Source: Kitagawia praeruptora
Taxonomy: Eukaryota; Streptophyta; Magnoliopsida; Apiales; Apiaceae
Direction of reading: 5' to 3'
Assembly (NCBI GenBank): GCA_037693485.1
Contig: CM075351.1
Location: forward strand, 128,350,001 to 128,414,000
Length of the DNA: 64,000 nt
In this document: piece after piece, positions 50,140 to 63,656 of the stretch
How the letters are laid out: every line of letters begins with the position of its first letter
Position numbering within the stretch: the stretch's first letter is position 1
Program-made: the position numbers and the translations under genes
The notes under the pieces: model-generated
Databases searched by the model: none
Told to the model about the DNA's origin: nothing
What the model saw: only the letters and a program-made list of their open reading frames with translations

Positions 50140-52542
50140 TGTTAAATATTGTTAAATTAGTGATGTAATTGATTACATATGCAAGTTAGGTAGACTATTC
50201 AACTTTGGTAGGTTGGTAGGTTGCCTAATTTATGATGTAATCCATGATGTAAATGGCTAGAGATGCAGCCTATAAATGGAGGTGTTCTCCTCTATTGTAA
50301 AACACAACACAATAACAGAAAACGCAGCAGAAGTAGTATAATAAAATACACAGTTCACTGCACCATCTCTCTCTCGTCTATCTATCTCTTTTCTCTCTAT
50401 ATTCAGTCATATATATGTATAAATCTGACATGGTATCAGAGCATGTTCAGTTCCTAAGGGAATAATACTGCCCACACAAACACAGATTCTGCCAAAAACT
50501 GCTATAAACATCACCCATTCTGCCCAAAAATTCTGCCCAGAAAACACACCAGATTCAGCCCAGATTCTGTCAAATTCTGCCCAGAAAAGACACAACAATA
50601 TACAAGTTTTTCAAGGGAAATTTGCTAATTCTGTTTTCAGCAGAGGGGAGTAATTTTCTGCCATTTTCTGGCCAGTTTTTTTTTATGCAGATTCTGTTTC
50701 CAGCAGAATTTTCTGCCCAGTTTTTTTATTTCTGCAAATTCTGTTTTTCAGCAAATCTTCTTGTAGTGTTGTTGTCTTGAATAATGGCGGAAGTTGTAAA
50801 TGAGTCGGCTGCAAGGAACAATACCGGTCAAGGGAGTGTTAAATTTGGTTTCCACGGTACTCCATATGTTAACCCCAAATTTGACGGAAAGAATTTCTTG
50901 GAATGGTCGGAATCTTGCACACTCGCACTTAAATCCCATCGATTGATGAAATATATCAATGGGAAGGCCAAGAAGCCCTTGGCAACTGCTACAAGTTTTG
51001 ATGATTGGGATAGCGAGAATGCCATGGTCAAGTCATGGTTGTTTAACTCTATGGAGTTACGTATTCGCAAAAGTTATCTGTTTCTTGATACTGCGGAAGC
51101 TGTTTGGAATTCCATCAACCGAACATACTCATATTCGGGTAATATGGCCAAACATTTCGAGGTAAAGCAGAAAATATGGTCTCTAACTCAAGGGGGCAGA
51201 ACATTGACCGAATATTATTCGGAACTCACATCTCTATGGCAGGAGTCAGACCACTACACTGTGTTCGAGTGTAAACAGGCTGAAGACCAAGAGAAGTACC
51301 AAAAATTGGTACAAGAAGAACGAGTGATGAAGTTTCTTGCTGGCCACTACACTGTGTTCGAGTGTAAACAGGCTGAAGACCAAGAGAAGTACCAAAAATT
51401 GGTACAAGAAGAACGAGTGATGAAGTTTCTTGCTGGACTGACAATGGAGTATGATTCAATCAAGAATCAACTCATTGGTCAGATTCCCTTTCCTACAGTT
51501 GAAGAAGCACATGGCCGTGTGCAGCTCGAAGAGAGTCGGAGAGAAAGCATGGCTCCGACTAATACTGTGCCTGATCGATCTGCACTTTTTACGGGAAGTG
51601 TTCAAAATCAAGGCAAATCAGAACAGGTGACTGGGGCTTCAAAGGGTGAAAAAGATGTTCTCCGGTGTGACTATTGTAATAAGTTATACCATTCTCGTGA
51701 AGAATGCTATATCTTACACCCACACTTACGAGATCATGGTCGAGGAGGACGAAGCCGAGGTAGTTCATCCGGTAGGAGCTCAGGAAGAGGCACCCAATAT
51801 AGTGCTCATCATACGACGTCTGAAAACCATGCTGATTCTGCTACTTCAGCAACGGGAGCAATAAGTGCAACAGAACTCAATGCTCTCCGTCAGCTATTGT
51901 CTCGAATGGAGACTGATTTACCAGTGACTTCATCTGCCAATTCTGCCCTTGCAGAATCAGGCAACAAACAAAATGCTTGGCAATGGTAAAGGGGTTGAAA
52001 CCCCTTAATAAAGTGGCTATCTACTATAGCACTTGCATCAGCACCTTCTGTATTTTTGACGGCCTAAAATATACTGTGTGGTCGAAAATTCGATAACCGG
52101 TATCCCAAAAGACTCAATAAACTCAAGATCGGTCGATCCTAAAAATGGGTATAGTTGGACGCTCAGATTAAGCTCAAGGGGCTACTAGTGTCCACTCTTC
52201 AATCCCAAGATAGGTCTTTCATCCGAAGATGGGATTTCGAGTGAGGGGGCGTGTTAAATATTGTTAAATTAGTGATGTAATTGATTACATATGCAAGTTA
52301 GGTAGACTATTCAACTTTGGTAGGTTGGTAGGTTGCCTAATTTATGATGTAATCCATGATGTAAATGGCTAGAGATGCAGCCTATAAATGGAGGTGTTCT
52401 CCTCTATTGTAAAACACAACACAATAACAGAAAACGCAGCAGAAGTAGTATAATAAAATACACAGTTCACTGCACCATCTCTCTCTTGTCTATCTATCTC
52501 TTTTCTCTCTATATTCAGTCATATATATGTATAAATCTGACA
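50140..52542 (+). mobile_element. TR-GAG element, second copy
   Basis: LTRs at 50140-50430 and 52252-52542, with the same GTTAT target duplication and the same inter-LTR C/T difference as the first copy. It was therefore copied along with the large duplication and did not insert independently. Confidence 0.93.
50784..51989 (+). CDS. Copia-type Gag, 401 aa, second copy
   Basis: The translated protein is identical to that at 19375-20580, including the 31-residue internal duplication and the CCHC knuckle (CDYCNKLYHSREEC). It lies in the duplicated intron 14 of the truncated gene copy and shares the gag-only architecture. Any product would be the same as from the first element. Confidence 0.9.
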   Translation: MAEVVNESAARNNTGQGSVKFGFHGTPYVNPKFDGKNFLEWSESCTLALKSHRLMKYINGKAKKPLATATSFDDWDSENAMVKSWLFNSMELRIRKSYLFLDTAEAVWNSINRTYSYSGNMAKHFEVKQKIWSLTQGGRTLTEYYSELTSLWQESDHYTVFECKQAEDQEKYQKLVQEERVMKFLAGHYTVFECKQAEDQEKYQKLVQEERVMKFLAGLTMEYDSIKNQLIGQIPFPTVEEAHGRVQLEESRRESMAPTNTVPDRSALFTGSVQNQGKSEQVTGASKGEKDVLRCDYCNKLYHSREECYILHPHLRDHGRGGRSRGSSSGRSSGRGTQYSAHHTTSENHADSATSATGAISATELNALRQLLSRMETDLPVTSSANSALAESGNKQNAWQW

Positions 52543-54576
52543 GTTATATAAAGTTAAATTTGCCAGTGGTATATCTCAATAGCTTCCAAAAATTCATGTC
52601 CAACTAGCGTGGATTCCTATTCGAGGTTTATGGACTCTCGTTATACACTGTTGGTCGAGTTTTTTCGCAAAGAAGAGGAGAATGATGCAGAGTATGAACT
52701 TAGAAGATTAATTAATTGTTATTTTAAGTAATCATATAGGAATAAATTAAATTGTAATTCCTTAAATAGGATAATAACATTTTTAGGATTATGTTAGATA
52801 TTGGTAGTAATAATACAAGGATTTGCTTCCTTTGATCAGTTACAGTAGTAGATTAATAGTGAAAAATAGATACTGTTAAGGATTAGTTTTCTTTTTTCTT
52901 TTTTTTTTTTATTTGTTTTATTAGAAACTTACTTGGCTTCCAGTTAATAGGATAACTATATAAACATTTGTAATCTTCATTATTTAAGAGAGGATGATGA
53001 ATTGATGATTAAGATAAATGTGAGGATGTATTTGTGTTACTACCGATTCTCCAGGAAGATATTTTTTATCCTTGTTTCAAGCCTTTTTTCTTAACCTTGT
53101 CCTACATTAAGAAGGAACAGATTAAATCAACATATTTGCATTTAAACATATAGTAATTATTAAGGATTTAAGAAAGTTACAAAATGGGGAGACAAAAGTG
53201 AGACACAAATAACTGAAGAGAAGGGAAGGGTTGAACACACTACTAACCATCCAATGTGTAGGAAAACTTTCTTCCACTTGGCTAGCAGCGATTTAAATGA
53301 TGCTCAATCTTTGTGAAATTACATTGACAGAGTGGATTTCACAAGTCATGTTAAATGCTCATTTGCTTAACATGGTTGCGTTCTAATGCTTATAAATGGT
53401 AAATCTTGCTGTACTATTGATTATCGCTTGATCATGGAAGTGAAGGTGCCATCTTTACTACATCATTTTGGCTTTTAATTGAAATTACTATGTTGTTTAC
53501 TTTATTTTTTTTCCATTAGGATGCCCGTCATTCGTTGGCTCGTGCTCGTGCTGCCCTTAAATACATTATAGTGGCTCTATCTGGGCACATGGACGATATT
53601 ATGGCAAGATATAAGGTATTACATCCTGTATTTGTCCGCTTGTCTTAATTACTTCCAAGTTGTTTGCTAGCAAGTCTGTGCTTCAAGTTGAAGTAATCAG
53701 ACAAACCTTCATGGAATGTTCCAATAGATTATAATGTAATTGCTGGGTTTACTTGTTTAATGAAATTTCATGTATAAAAACTTTTATCCATAGTGCCTAC
53801 TGCCTAGTTATCAACTAGTTTATAGATGTCCAGTTGATTGACAACAAGAATCCAGATAAATGTTTCATACATATGTTATGTCATTGCCGGTTAAAATTAA
53901 GTGTCATTTACATAATCAGTGTGACGTATATACCCTCAACATATTCTGTTTGTGATACAATTTTTTATATGTAGAGCCAGTGTATGAGGAAAAGGTCTAT
54001 CGTTTCGTAATAAATCAATGAACCATCTCAACTCAGGAGTCATTTGTCATTGACCGCATCTCCATTAATCTCATGCCATATTATAGATATTTTTTTGTGT
54101 GAAAAGGAATTCCCTTTTTTACTTTGCGCAATTGCAATTTCGCAATTATAAGCTTATACATATTTCTCAAAACTTATTTAAGCACACCTTGTAAACCTAC
54201 TTGATATACCATCTCCAGCACTCATCTGTCTCTTTCATTTCAGGAGGTTAAGCATCGGATTCTCTTCCTTGTGGAGATGTTGGAACCTTATCTTGATCCA
54301 GCTATAAGCCCTCTTAAAAGTTCAATAGCCTTCGGAAATGTAGCTCCGATGTTCCTTGAGAAGCAGGAAAACTCTTGCACAATCGCAATCAATGTTATTC
54401 GCACAGGAGTAAAAAAGTTTTCTGTTCTTCCTTCCCTGGAATCTGAATGGAGGCGTGGATCAGTTGCTCCTAGGTTGTATAACTTGCATTATAATCTCGT
54501 GGATATTCATTTTTCTGATTTGGTTGGCATGGACTAATTTGAAACAAAAGTAATATACTAATATGTACTATTGACA

Positions 54577-54696
54577 TACGTGTAGATCTTTGATCCTTCT
54601 TTTGATATTTTGGATAGTGATTATGTTTCTTAGAGTTACGTGTAGAGCCTTCATCCTTCTTTTGATATTTTGGATAGTAATTATGTTTCTTGTCCT
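54577..54696. repeat. 60-bp tandem duplication, second copy
   Basis: Counterpart of 23168-23287 at offset +31409. Confidence 0.85.
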
Positions 54697-57600
54697 GAGT
54701 GGTGCACCACCTGACTAGAATACTGACCGTAAGCACAAGCAGGGTCTTAAGATAAATTCCTATTTGTAAAATAATTAAATTATGGCCATGATAGATCATA
54801 GAAGTCTTGTGGTGATTGCTGACTCCCCACAAAGCATAACTAGGTATAGATTTACAGCATATAGTTACTGTCAGTCTGAATCTAACGACAGAAAGTATGT
54901 AGAGAGTCCAATTTTGTCCTGCCTACTATGAATTATGATTTGAATTTAGTAATTTACCATTATAAATTTCTATTCCCGCTTTAATAGTGCAGTTCTTACA
55001 TACCTATGAAACAGAAAGTAGGCATCTTGAACATAGTCCAACATAAGTTGATATAACTGATCATACAGCTTTATATACTGTATCTGTAAAGAATTGTTGT
55101 ATATCTTGCAGCGTTCTTCTATCTATATTGGATCCACACATGCAGTTACCTTCTGATATCGATCTTTGCAAGTTTAATGTTAATGAGAATTTGGAACAAG
55201 TCTCCACTGGACCACCTCTTTCTTCTGTTCATTATCATGATGGAGTTTCTACAAAGCTTAATAGCCAGGTTGATACTGATTCAAAAGCAGATGTTTCTGA
55301 TGCTACAAAGACGGACATTATTGAAGATGTAAGCCTTGTTTTTGCCCCTCCGGTACTTTGGAGCATGGTTTTGACAACTGTCTGTAGCAGCCCTGATAAG
55401 TTCACAGATACAAGTGGTTGCCTCATTGACACTAAGGAGAAAAATGCAATGACTCAGTTTCAGAAAAATGTAGGAGTGGATAGGGGTTATGCTATTAGGT
55501 ATACTGATTTTCATGCAGATTATCTTCAGCTTGTGACCTATCGTGACTCAGAGTTGTGGGCTACTGAGTTTAAGCGTTTGGCTTTGGATTTGAACTCTCA
55601 AAATGAGAATTCACCTGAGAGTCATCTGGCTGCTATTGATTCTTTACTTTTAGCAGCAGAATGTTATTTAAATCCCTTCTTTTTGAATTCTTTCAAACAA
55701 TCTGCAATGCTAAGCCACAAGACAGATGTTAGCAAGATTAGTAAAACATATGATTTAGCAGACCTTAGAAGGGTCCTGGAAGAGAGCCATAGTAAATTGG
55801 ACACTGTTTCTCATCTAGAAAGAAGAAGGGACACAGTTGTTCTTCAAATTTTACTTGAGGCCGCACAATTAGACCTAAAGTTTAAGAGGACATCTTCAGA
55901 TGGGGAACATACTTCATCTGGCGCTAAAGGAAATGCAGAAGTCATAAATCTGTCACAACATGATGATTTATATGTAGATGCCATCACCTTAGTTCGACAG
56001 AATCAAGAATTGTTGTTCAACTTTCTCATAAAGCGGCTACTTACAGATAAGAATTCCATGCATGAAGTGCTAATGCAGAGTCTTGTATTCTTGTTGCACT
56101 CGGCAACTAAGCTGTATTGTACACCTGAAAATGTCATTGATATTATATTAGAATCTGCTGAGTTCTTGAATGGGCTGCTGGTGTCTTTTTATTATCAGTT
56201 TAAAGAAGGCACTCTGCAGTTAGATCCGGTCAAAGTGCATGAGGTACAACGTCGCTGGGTGCTACTTCAAACGCTGGTGGCTGCTTCAAGTGGTAATGAA
56301 GGACTAGATAAGTCCGTGGGTATCACCAGCTCCCTCCGTTTTATGAACTTAATCCCTCCTTCTGCCTGGATACAGAAAATACCTACATTCTCTTCCTCTT
56401 CCTTTCCTCTGGTCCGCTTCCTTGGTTGGATGGCAGTATCTCGTAACGCCAAAGTCTATCAAAAGGAGAAGCTGTTCTGCTTCAGATCTGTCGCAGCTGA
56501 TGTACTTATTATCTATTTTTTCAGATGAACTTGCAGTATTGGATAGAATTGTTAATCAGAAAAATGAGGAAGCGAGTATTAGTGAAATTAAACATCTGCC
56601 AACTGACAAAGATATCAAACTTCCTGATCAAATGGCTGTGGATCAATCTTTTCGAGCCATCTACCCTGATATCAGTTATTTCTTTCCTGATATGAAGAAA
56701 GATTTTGAATCCTTTGGACAGATCATATTCGAGGCAGTTAGATTGCAGTTGAGATCTTTGTCTTCAAGTGTTGTTCCAGATCTATTGTGTTGGTTTTCTG
56801 ATCTATGTGCATGGCCATTTATCCAGAGAGACGATGATAGGCTATCATCTCCCCGAAATTCTGGTCAGTATAAAGGGTTTGTGGGGAAAAATGCAAAAGC
56901 CGTCATCCTATACATACTCGAGTCCATTGTGGTGGAGCACATGGAAGCAATGGTTCCTGAAGTACCTAGAGTTGTTCAAGTACTTGTATCTTTGTGTCAG
57001 GCCTCATACTGTGATGTGTCATTTCTCGAGTCTATATTGCTCTTGTTGAATCCAGTAATTGCATATTCTTTGCATAAGGTGTCTGATGAAGAAAAACTAT
57101 TGATCGATGAAACCTGTCTTAATTTTGAATCTTTGTGCTTCGACGAGCTTTTCCATAATATTAAACCCAATTCCGAGAAACAGGAGATCTCTGAAAAAAG
57201 TAATTACAGCAGGTCACTAACTATATTTATATTGGCTTCTGTTTTCCCCGAATTAACATTCAAGCGTAAAAGGGAAATTTTACAGTCCCTTCTCTTCTGG
57301 GCTGCATTTACAGACTTTGAGCCGACAACGGCATTTCATGACTACATGTGCGCGTTTCAGAATATAATGGAGAGTTGTAAACTTTTGCTGTCTGAAACTT
57401 TACGAGTATGGGGCATCATTCCGCTTAGGGTGCAACTGCATTCTGATACTATCACTTCTGCACCTTGTGGTACTTCAGAATCTTATTCATGGTTTCTAGA
57501 TGATGGTCGTAACAAGAATAGTCCAACTGCAGTGGATGTAAAACTGGACTGTACCATTGAAGTTGCTAGTATAGTGAATCAAAGGGTCTATCATTTATCG

Positions 57601-59131
57601 GTTGAGGAAGCTCTATGTTTTTCTGAAGACGTGGAGAGTCTCATTTCTAAGCTGAATCCAACTATTGAGGTCTGTTGCAAACTTCATCCTCAGATGGCCA
57701 GAAAGCTGACACTCACATCGGCCCAATGTTTAATGTACTCAAGATGCTCAACTTCAGTTGCGAAAGTCATTTCTATTTCTGCTGGTGTTGAGAAACAGAA
57801 TATCCTTCCATCTGACTTAGCTGTTGATTTTCCAGCAAATTGGAGGACAAGTCTTGAAGGTTTAGCTGAAATGGTTCATGTCCTTCTAGAATCCCATTGC
57901 TGGGTGGTTGCATCTTTAATGCTTGACTGCATTCTTGGACTACCAATGTTTTTTTGTTTGGATAATGTGATTACCTCCATATGTTCTGCAATAAAGATTT
58001 TTTCTTGTAGTGCACCTAAAATGTCATGGAGGTTGCAGTCTGATAAGTGGTTATCATCCTTGCTTGCAAGAGGCACCCACTTTGATCATGGAAGTGATCA
58101 TTCAGTTATTGATCTTCTCTCGTCCATGCTTGGTCACCCGGAACCAGAACAGCGTTTTCTTGCACTGAATCATTTGGGAAAGCTTGTAGGTCGTGACGTT
58201 GATGGTGATACAGAAATCTCGGCTTGCAGTGTTAGCAGCAAGTTGAATCAACTTGAATTAGTTGGCTCAAGTTGTCATTCAATATCTTCTCCTCTTGTTT
58301 CAAGTACATGGGATCAGGTAGTTGTAGTAGCATCATCTGACGTGTCATTACCTTTAAGAACTCGGGCCATAGCACTTCTTCTTAGCTATGTTCCATTTGC
58401 TGAGCGGCATCAGTTGCAACATCTTCTCACTGCAGTGGATAGTGTTCTTTATGGTTTAGCAAATCTTGCTCAGCCAACTTGTGAAGGTCCACTTGTACAA
58501 CTTTCGTTGGCACTCGTCGCTAGTGTTTGTCTCTATTCTCCAGTTGAAGATATTTCTTTGATTCCCCAGATTATTTGGCAAAACATTGAGACTATAGGAA
58601 AGCTAGAAACTGGTATGATCAAATTTTCTCAGTAAATAATAGATGCAATATATATTGCATTTCGTGCATTTATTTGTGTAATGTATCTATTCTCAGTATC
58701 TGTTCTTTTGAATTATCTGTAGAAAAGAGATCAGGTGATCTTGAGAGAATAGCATGCCAGGCTTTGCTTGGTCTAAGAATCCAAGAAGATGGTGCAAAAG
58801 AGGTAATTGGTCCGACAGAGCTTGCTTCTTGATTGGACTTTTGCTAGGGGAAGTATTATCTTTGACGTGGGACTCTTTCATAATATGGAAATTGCATTTT
58901 ATCATTTTTTCACGTACTGATTGAATTTGTTTTGCTTATTAAATGTGGATCTTGCATATAAACTCAGTGATTTCTCTTTGACTGTAGACCCTAGAGAAAT
59001 TGTTTTCTTCAAGTTTCCATAAGCATATGGACCCAGATTTTGACAGTACACGTGAAACAATTCTTCAGGTAAAATGTTTAACTTGTGTGGATCCAAACTT
59101 CCATAATTATTTGTTTTCTTGGATGGATATT

Positions 59132-59167
<36 letters not shown>

Positions 59168-59603
59168 CTAGTCGGTGTTCATATAGTTATATCATTCTGC
59201 CGTAATTTAAAATTTAAATCTTAAAATAGACCTTTACGTAATAATATCAAAATCGCGTAGAATGATTTGTAACAGACAGTTATAGATTGCACAAATATCA
59301 GAATCCTCCAGGGACTGGAGTTGTTCTAGAATATCTATAACTAGTATTCCTTTATTTAAGGCGTGGATCAGGATTTTCACCATTATTTCATCGTCGGCTA
59401 TGTTTCTTTGGAATGATTAGACTCCAAGGAAAATAATCCCTACAGTATAGTCTTATCTTTATAACCCTTGTTTTTTCAAATCATTTATAAAGTCCCATCA
59501 TTATTTTAAAGGACCAATTATCAGGATCCCCTCCTATACTACATTTTTTTTATCCTTCTCATTCCTAGGATTATGATCCCTTGGCCAACTGCGCAAACAA
59601 ACA

Positions 59604-60055
59604 TGTGATTATAGTTTTTATAGGATTATAGTCCTATCCCATAATTAATCCCATGAAACAGAGATGGTTGACGCACACAAATATGTTTTATTCCTTCCAA
59701 CCTTTTACATTTATATTATGTCGACAATTTCTAGTTCTATAACATACGTAATACCATGAAACAAACATTCGCGTGGTTATGTAATCATAATGACACACAC
59801 AAATATGTTATTCTTCCTTCCAACCTTTATGTGATTAAAGTTTTTATAGGATTATAGTCCTATCCCATACTTAATCCCATGAAACAGAGATGGTCGACGG
59901 ACACAAATATGTTATTATTCCTTCCAACCTTTTACATTTATATTATGTCGACAATTTCTAGTTCTATAACCTACGTAATACCATGAAACAAACATTCGTG
60001 TGGTTGTGTAATCATAATGACATACACAAATATGTTATTCTTCCTTCCAACCTTT
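59604..60055. repeat. 226-bp tandem duplication, second copy
   Basis: Counterpart of 28197-28648 at offset +31407. Confidence 0.8.
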
Positions 60056-60909
60056 CACATTTACATTCTGTCATTTTTTATTGTTAGAGGATTCAAGATT
60101 TCTAATTTTTTTTAGTTATTTTGGAGAATAATATGGAAATATATGCTTTTGTTTATAAGTTTTAGTTGGCCTTCGCAACTTGCAAAGCTTCATATTTAAG
60201 TTATGTTGTTTGTCGCAGGTCCTTTCCAATTTAACTTCTGTCCAGTCATATCTGGATTTTTTCTCAAAGAAAGAAGATGAGAAGGTTATGGTAAGGCTTA
60301 AAAAAAGATTTTATAAGATTCCCTTTTCCTGTTATATTTCTTCAACTGAGTCGCTCTAATGGTCAGGAACTGGAGGAGGCTGAAATCGAGATGGACCTTA
60401 TCCTAAAAGAACAAGGGTTGGCAGAATCATCTGTAGACCTCAAAGATTTTGTGGAACTTCCTTTTCTTCCATGTATTTATTTTTCTCTAATAATAAAATA
60501 TTCAATTTAGAAAACTATTCCTGATATTTTTTAAATTGATTAGTATTGTTAGCTGATAGCTGTAACACCACTTTATTGTGCAGCTAATGCGAAGGATGAT
60601 AACCGGATTCGGCAAATCAGAGATAGAATACGCTCCCTGTATGCATATCTTTAATACTTCCCTGACTAATTACAGTTTAACAGCATTGCAGGAGTTTAAA
60701 CCAGATATGTCACATTTGTTGATAAAAATATCAAGACTGGACAGGCTATGTCTAGTCACCCATCTCCTGCTATTTAACTTTATAGTAATAATACATGTTC
60801 TGTTACTTAACACTGTTTAAGAGTTAAGAATAGTCTAAGGTCACAAGAGGGAGAATACAAATAACATTACACAATTATCTTCTTTTCATAATTTGAAATT
60901 GGCTTCTAA

Positions 60910-61252
60910 GAGCATCTCCAATAGAGGCACCCTTGAGGGTGCCAAACATATCTGACACACCATAAATAATAATTTTTTATTTTCTCCTTCGTCCATGTCA
61001 TATTTGGCACCCTCAAAGTCCAATAGTTGGCACCTCATATGAGGTGCCTAAATGGTCCCCAAACAAATAAAAGAAAAACTAGATGTAATATTTAAAGCAT
61101 GGTTAAGTACAAGTATTTGGGTTTTTCCATTTAGAGGGGGTGCCAACAGTTGGCAACTTCTCTTGGCATCGTTTGGGCATCCTTGTAGCTCCAATAGGGA
61201 GGCACATAAGGTGCCATGCTACATAGGTTTGGCACCCTTATTGGAGATGCTC
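60910..61252. mobile_element. PIF/Harbinger-like MITE, second copy
   Basis: Counterpart of 29503-29845, with the same TAA flanks. Confidence 0.8.
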
Positions 61253-61928
61253 TAATTTGATATCACTGCTGCATCCAACTATCTTTGGTATTGTAGACTG
61301 GATGAAAACCTTATACTTTAGTTTGTTGTGGAAATATTCAAATAACTTAATCATCCTAAAAATGTAAGTTCAACTTCTTTTATAAATCATTTCAATTAAA
61401 AATTCTCTAGATCAATGTACCATTCCTTGGTGATCATATGTAAAAATTGGACCATTAGGACTACATCCTGAAATTCTCTTATTTGCCCACATCAATTAAG
61501 TTGAAAAAAGAGTGGTGGATTCAATTAATACTTTTAAACAGACAGTTCTATCTACAAGTCTACAACACGTTGGCAAAATTTTGCACAAGTAACAGTTGTG
61601 TTAGTACAGTACTTATTTTTTTATGCTGTTCAGAAAAAATTGTAAGAGTGTATTAAATGAAGGAATATAAAGACCCCAAAAAGAAATAGTAGAACATTAT
61701 ATTCTTGTCATGGAAATGAAAATGATCTTTATCTTTGCTTTATCAGCTGAAAAAATGGACTATGCCCTTGATATTATCTCCTGACCTAGTCTTATCTAGA
61801 AAGTCCGCAAACTGATCATGATCGGACTCTACTATAGTAAAATTTGTTTCTTCTTTCGATGAATTATTAGTCTTGGAACAGTGTTTTTGAATGTTAGTTT
61901 CCAAGGTTCATAAATTTAAAAAATTTGG

Positions 61929-62064
61929 GGTACGTGTGTTGGTGTAGTGGTTTGAGCTGTCGGCTTCTCTAAGAGAGGTCAAGGGTTCGAATCCTGGGGT
62001 GTGCGTGTGTTGTAACTATCAAAATAAAATAAAATAAAAATAAATAAATAAAATATATATATAT
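61929..62064 (+). mobile_element. tRNA-derived SINE, second copy
   Basis: Counterpart of 30522-30657 with identical box A, box B, tail and flanking AAAATTTGG repeats. Confidence 0.85.
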
Positions 62065-63656
62065 AAAATTTGGCAACTTTTTTGTTTCTCATTTTCTCCC
62101 AATCCTAAGTTGTCATCAAACTAATTAGTTATTATAAATGTTTGTTTTCCATTTAAACAGTGAAAAGTTAAAACTTAAAGAAGATGTAATAGCCCGTAGG
62201 CAACAAAAGCTACTTGTAAGATGTACCCGCCAAAAATATCTGGAAGAGGCAGCTTCACGTGAGGCAGAACTTATCCAACGTCTAGATAGGTTCTTTATCC
62301 TATCTTTTCTTATCTAATGTTCTTAATTTTGTAATTTTTGTGTGTGAGTTGTTCAATTAAGAGATACACTACCTTGCGTTTCTAGAGAGAGGACAGCTGA
62401 AGTCGAAAGGGAGATCGAGAGACAACAGCTGCTTGAACTTGAGCGTGCAAAAACCAGAGAGCTTCGGCACAACCTTGATATGGAGAGAGAAAAGCAGACG
62501 CAGGCAAGATAAAATAAAATTGTTTCTTCGAATTGTTAGTTTGTTGCACTTTTCTTAGGTGTGATGTTAATGATAGTTATCCATGGTACCAATTTATTAG
62601 CTCTCCTTTCACTTAGTCTGTTGTTGCTTCTGTTCTCTTTAATTTTTCATTTCCTTCTTCTTTGTGTTGTTTCATGGAAAACTATGGGAACTATGTCTAT
62701 ACGAGGTCAAAATACGTCGTTATTACGTGATTTAAAATTGGAAAGAAAAAGTTTTATGTGAATTTTTGATTCGCTATAGCTTGTCTTGAAATTTTAAACT
62801 AATCAAAACATAAATTCAGTATCAGGCTCCTTAATCTGGTAGTAAAAGCTCTGCTGAACTTCCTGCAGCTCTGTCGATCTGCAGTAATCGTTTTCGAAAT
62901 TCGTTTTTCGGGGTAGGTTCTATTTTAACTTTGAGTGATTTACCCTTTCTTCCTCAAAAAGCATAAGACTGATGCCATTAAGTCAATGAGATGAACGAGG
63001 AATAGTAGTCTGGCAGCTAGAGAATCTGCGCTATATTGGCGGGGTCTAAAAACAAATTTGCTTATTTATCATGTCTGCTCTTTGATGCTTGTTTGTTTTG
63101 AGAGTCAATGTTAAACATATGTTCAAAGATCTTTATTTCTTTTGCAAAAATACATTCGTGATTTTCCAAAAATCTGCTGCCGCTTATCACGTCACCAAGA
63201 GACTGCATTTTCTTACATAGGTAACGGCATATATATATATATATAATCCTGTTGTAGCTGATGTGCTTATTATCATATTGTGTAAATATATTGAAGTAAG
63301 CCTTGATATATAGTAAGTTGATACTGCTGCTAGAGTTAGAATAATTTGAGAGTTAAAAAAAATACAAAGACAACGGTTTAGAAAGAGATCACATGGATCA
63401 GTCCTTTCCCGTAATTTTTAGCATAATGAAAAAATTTGAAAGGATAGTTATTTTGGTGGGTTTTGATTATCTCGTGGGTAAGTTAAAAAGAAAATTTTAG
63501 GCCTTCCCTTATACACCAACCAGATCTATGAGATAGACCCTCAGAACTGGTTTAACTGCCAAGACTCCAACTCAACTGAAGCTAACATACACCTACGTGA
63601 AATTGTATATAAATTTACAAGAGATAGTACAAGAGAAATCCATACATAAGGACTAA

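Larger units (their letters stand above)
48457..53114 (+). mobile_element. Old degraded LTR retrotransposon, second copy
   Basis: Counterpart of 17048-21705 at offset +31409, with the same inner 91-bp duplication (49588-49770), the same inverted-end element (48545-49159) and the nested TR-GAG element. Confidence 0.6.
42317..62503 (+). pseudogene. Second, 5'-truncated and frameshifted copy of the large gene (exons 3-24 in window)
   Basis: Exons: 42317-42454, 43007-43117, 43235-43285, 43413-43513, 45121-45214, 45450-45581, 45702-45959, 46073-46151, 46571-46659, 46744-46827, 47730-47804, 47889-47936, 53520-53615, 54244-54473, 55112-58612, 58723-58802, 58988-59068, 60219-60290, 60367-60472, 60584-60638, 62161-62289, 62386-62503. 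Exons 1-2 and the promoter are absent: 172 bp of intron 2 joins opposite-strand retrotransposon DNA. In exon 17 the first copy's GCTGTTTCTTGC is GCTGTTCTGC here; the frame changes after EKLF and stops 14 codons later (56528). The good frame resumes on the other phase to the exon end. Exons 25-26 would fall beyond the window. Either a recent pseudogene or an assembly product; it cannot encode the full protein as written. Confidence 0.9.

Noticed and set aside
56422..58635. Separate 737-aa protein gene
   Set aside because: It is the rest of the exon 17 frame after the frameshift; its apparent ATG is in the wrong phase upstream of the shift.
42317..62503. Second independent functional gene
   Set aside because: It lacks the first two exons and promoter and has a frameshift in exon 17.
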